DNA of 6,989 bases from Mariprofundus sp. (lineage in GTDB: Bacteria; Pseudomonadota; Zetaproteobacteria; Mariprofundales; Mariprofundaceae): assembly GCA_015485035.1 (NCBI GenBank), contig WFUI01000087.1, positions 1 to 6,989 of the forward strand, in the 5' to 3' direction. The notes beneath the pieces were generated by a model that saw nothing but the letters and a program-made list of their open reading frames with translations, was not told the DNA's origin and searched no databases. Positions within the stretch are counted from its first letter, which is position 1, and each line of letters begins with the position of its first letter. Made by a program: the position numbers and the translations under genes. Positions 6,570 through 6,989 of this stretch are shown one piece after another.

Positions 6570-6989
6570 TCACGCCAGGCCCGGTAACAACTGCCTGATG
6601 CCATCAGCAATAAACTGGACACCAATCGCGGCAAGTATCAGCCCCATAATGCGGGTGGCAATATTCAGTCCGATGATGCCAAGTTTGTCGCGCATCTTCT
6701 CGGCGATCAGCAACACCAGCCAGGCGATTGCGGCAACTGCGATAATCGCAAGTGCCAGCATGAATTCACCACCCCATGAATCTATTTTATTGGCATCAAG
6801 AATAACCAGACTGATTGCACCGGGACCAGCCATGAGCGGAATAGCCAGTGGCACCACGGAAATATCTTCCTTGCAGGCCACCTCCTCCGATTCATTCGGG
6901 CAGTGTTTCACATGGCTCTGTTTGCCGTGCAACATCGATATCCCCATCAGCAGAATCAGCAGCCCACCGCCGACCCGGAAAGCATCAAT
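6570..6989 (-). CDS. MarC-family inner-membrane protein, N-terminus cut by the window edge
   Basis: The frame is open to the right edge and ends at TGA 6570-6572, leaving the last 139 residues of a family that is usually about 200-220 long. The visible part begins IDAFRVGGGLLILLMGISML, the typical membrane segment of MarC/UPF0056 proteins. A polar loop (about 22-41, with two Cys) follows, then DISVVPLAIPLMAGPGAISLVIL, the best-conserved block of the family. Two or three further hydrophobic helices follow (MLALAIIAVAAIAWLVLLIA; LGLNIATRIMGLILAAIGVQF-like) and a short tail LLPGLA. MarC proteins are polytopic inner-membrane proteins; the early link to multiple antibiotic resistance was not upheld and their role is unclear. 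The ATG at 6945-6947 is internal and not the start. It lies 123 bases upstream of the epsilon-like gene on the same strand and may or may not share its transcript. Confidence 0.88.
   Translation of the reverse strand: MDAFRVGGGLLILLMGISMLHGKQSHVKHCPNESEEVACKEDISVVPLAIPLMAGPGAISLVILDANKIDSWGGEFMLALAIIAVAAIAWLVLLIAEKMRDKLGIIGLNIATRIMGLILAAIGVQFIADGIRQLLPGLA

Overview
The window is 6,989 bases from a Gram-negative bacterium, most likely a proteobacterium. It has moderate GC, secreted c-type cytochromes, a lipoprotein signal and strong Shine-Dalgarno (SD) sequences. The lineage cannot be fixed from the sequence; a respiratory or chemolithotrophic/methylotrophic gamma- or betaproteobacterium would fit. 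Every gene I can support lies on the minus strand, so the window reads functionally from right to left.

Right part (6989 to about 1660). The C-terminal two thirds of a MarC-family membrane protein enter from the right edge. After a 123-base gap comes a stand-alone F1-ATPase epsilon-like gene (atpC type) with a cysteine-rich insertion and an exactly duplicated SD leader. Next are a full-length phosphoketolase (xfp), a 24-base gap, an APC-superfamily amino acid permease with a GTG start, a 59-codon conserved-looking small protein that has a perfect SD but an ATA where its start codon should be, and a decayed TPMT-like methyltransferase with two stops, a frameshift and a damaged SAM motif. The short gaps from xfp onward suggest one transcript. 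Phosphoketolase makes acetyl phosphate from xylulose-5-P or fructose-6-P, so the core looks like a central-carbon/energy module. The reason for linking it to an epsilon subunit and a permease is not known to me.

Left part (1657 to 1). A well-formed sigma70-type promoter with a perfect 15-base palindrome over its -35 box drives a likely two-gene operon. The first gene encodes a haem-binding lipoprotein of the Tll0287-like (DUF3365) family. The second is the first 318 codons of a periplasmic multihaem cytochrome that resembles octahaem tetrathionate reductase (OTR); seven CxxCH sites are visible before the window ends. Together they look like periplasmic electron-transfer machinery for a sulfur or nitrogen oxyanion, with the true substrate unknown.

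I found no tRNA, rRNA, CRISPR array, insertion sequence or convincing rho-independent terminator. The points most worth a second look are the orphan Cys-rich epsilon subunit beside xfp, the ATA-start small gene with the pseudogene behind it, and the operator-like palindrome in front of the cytochrome operon.
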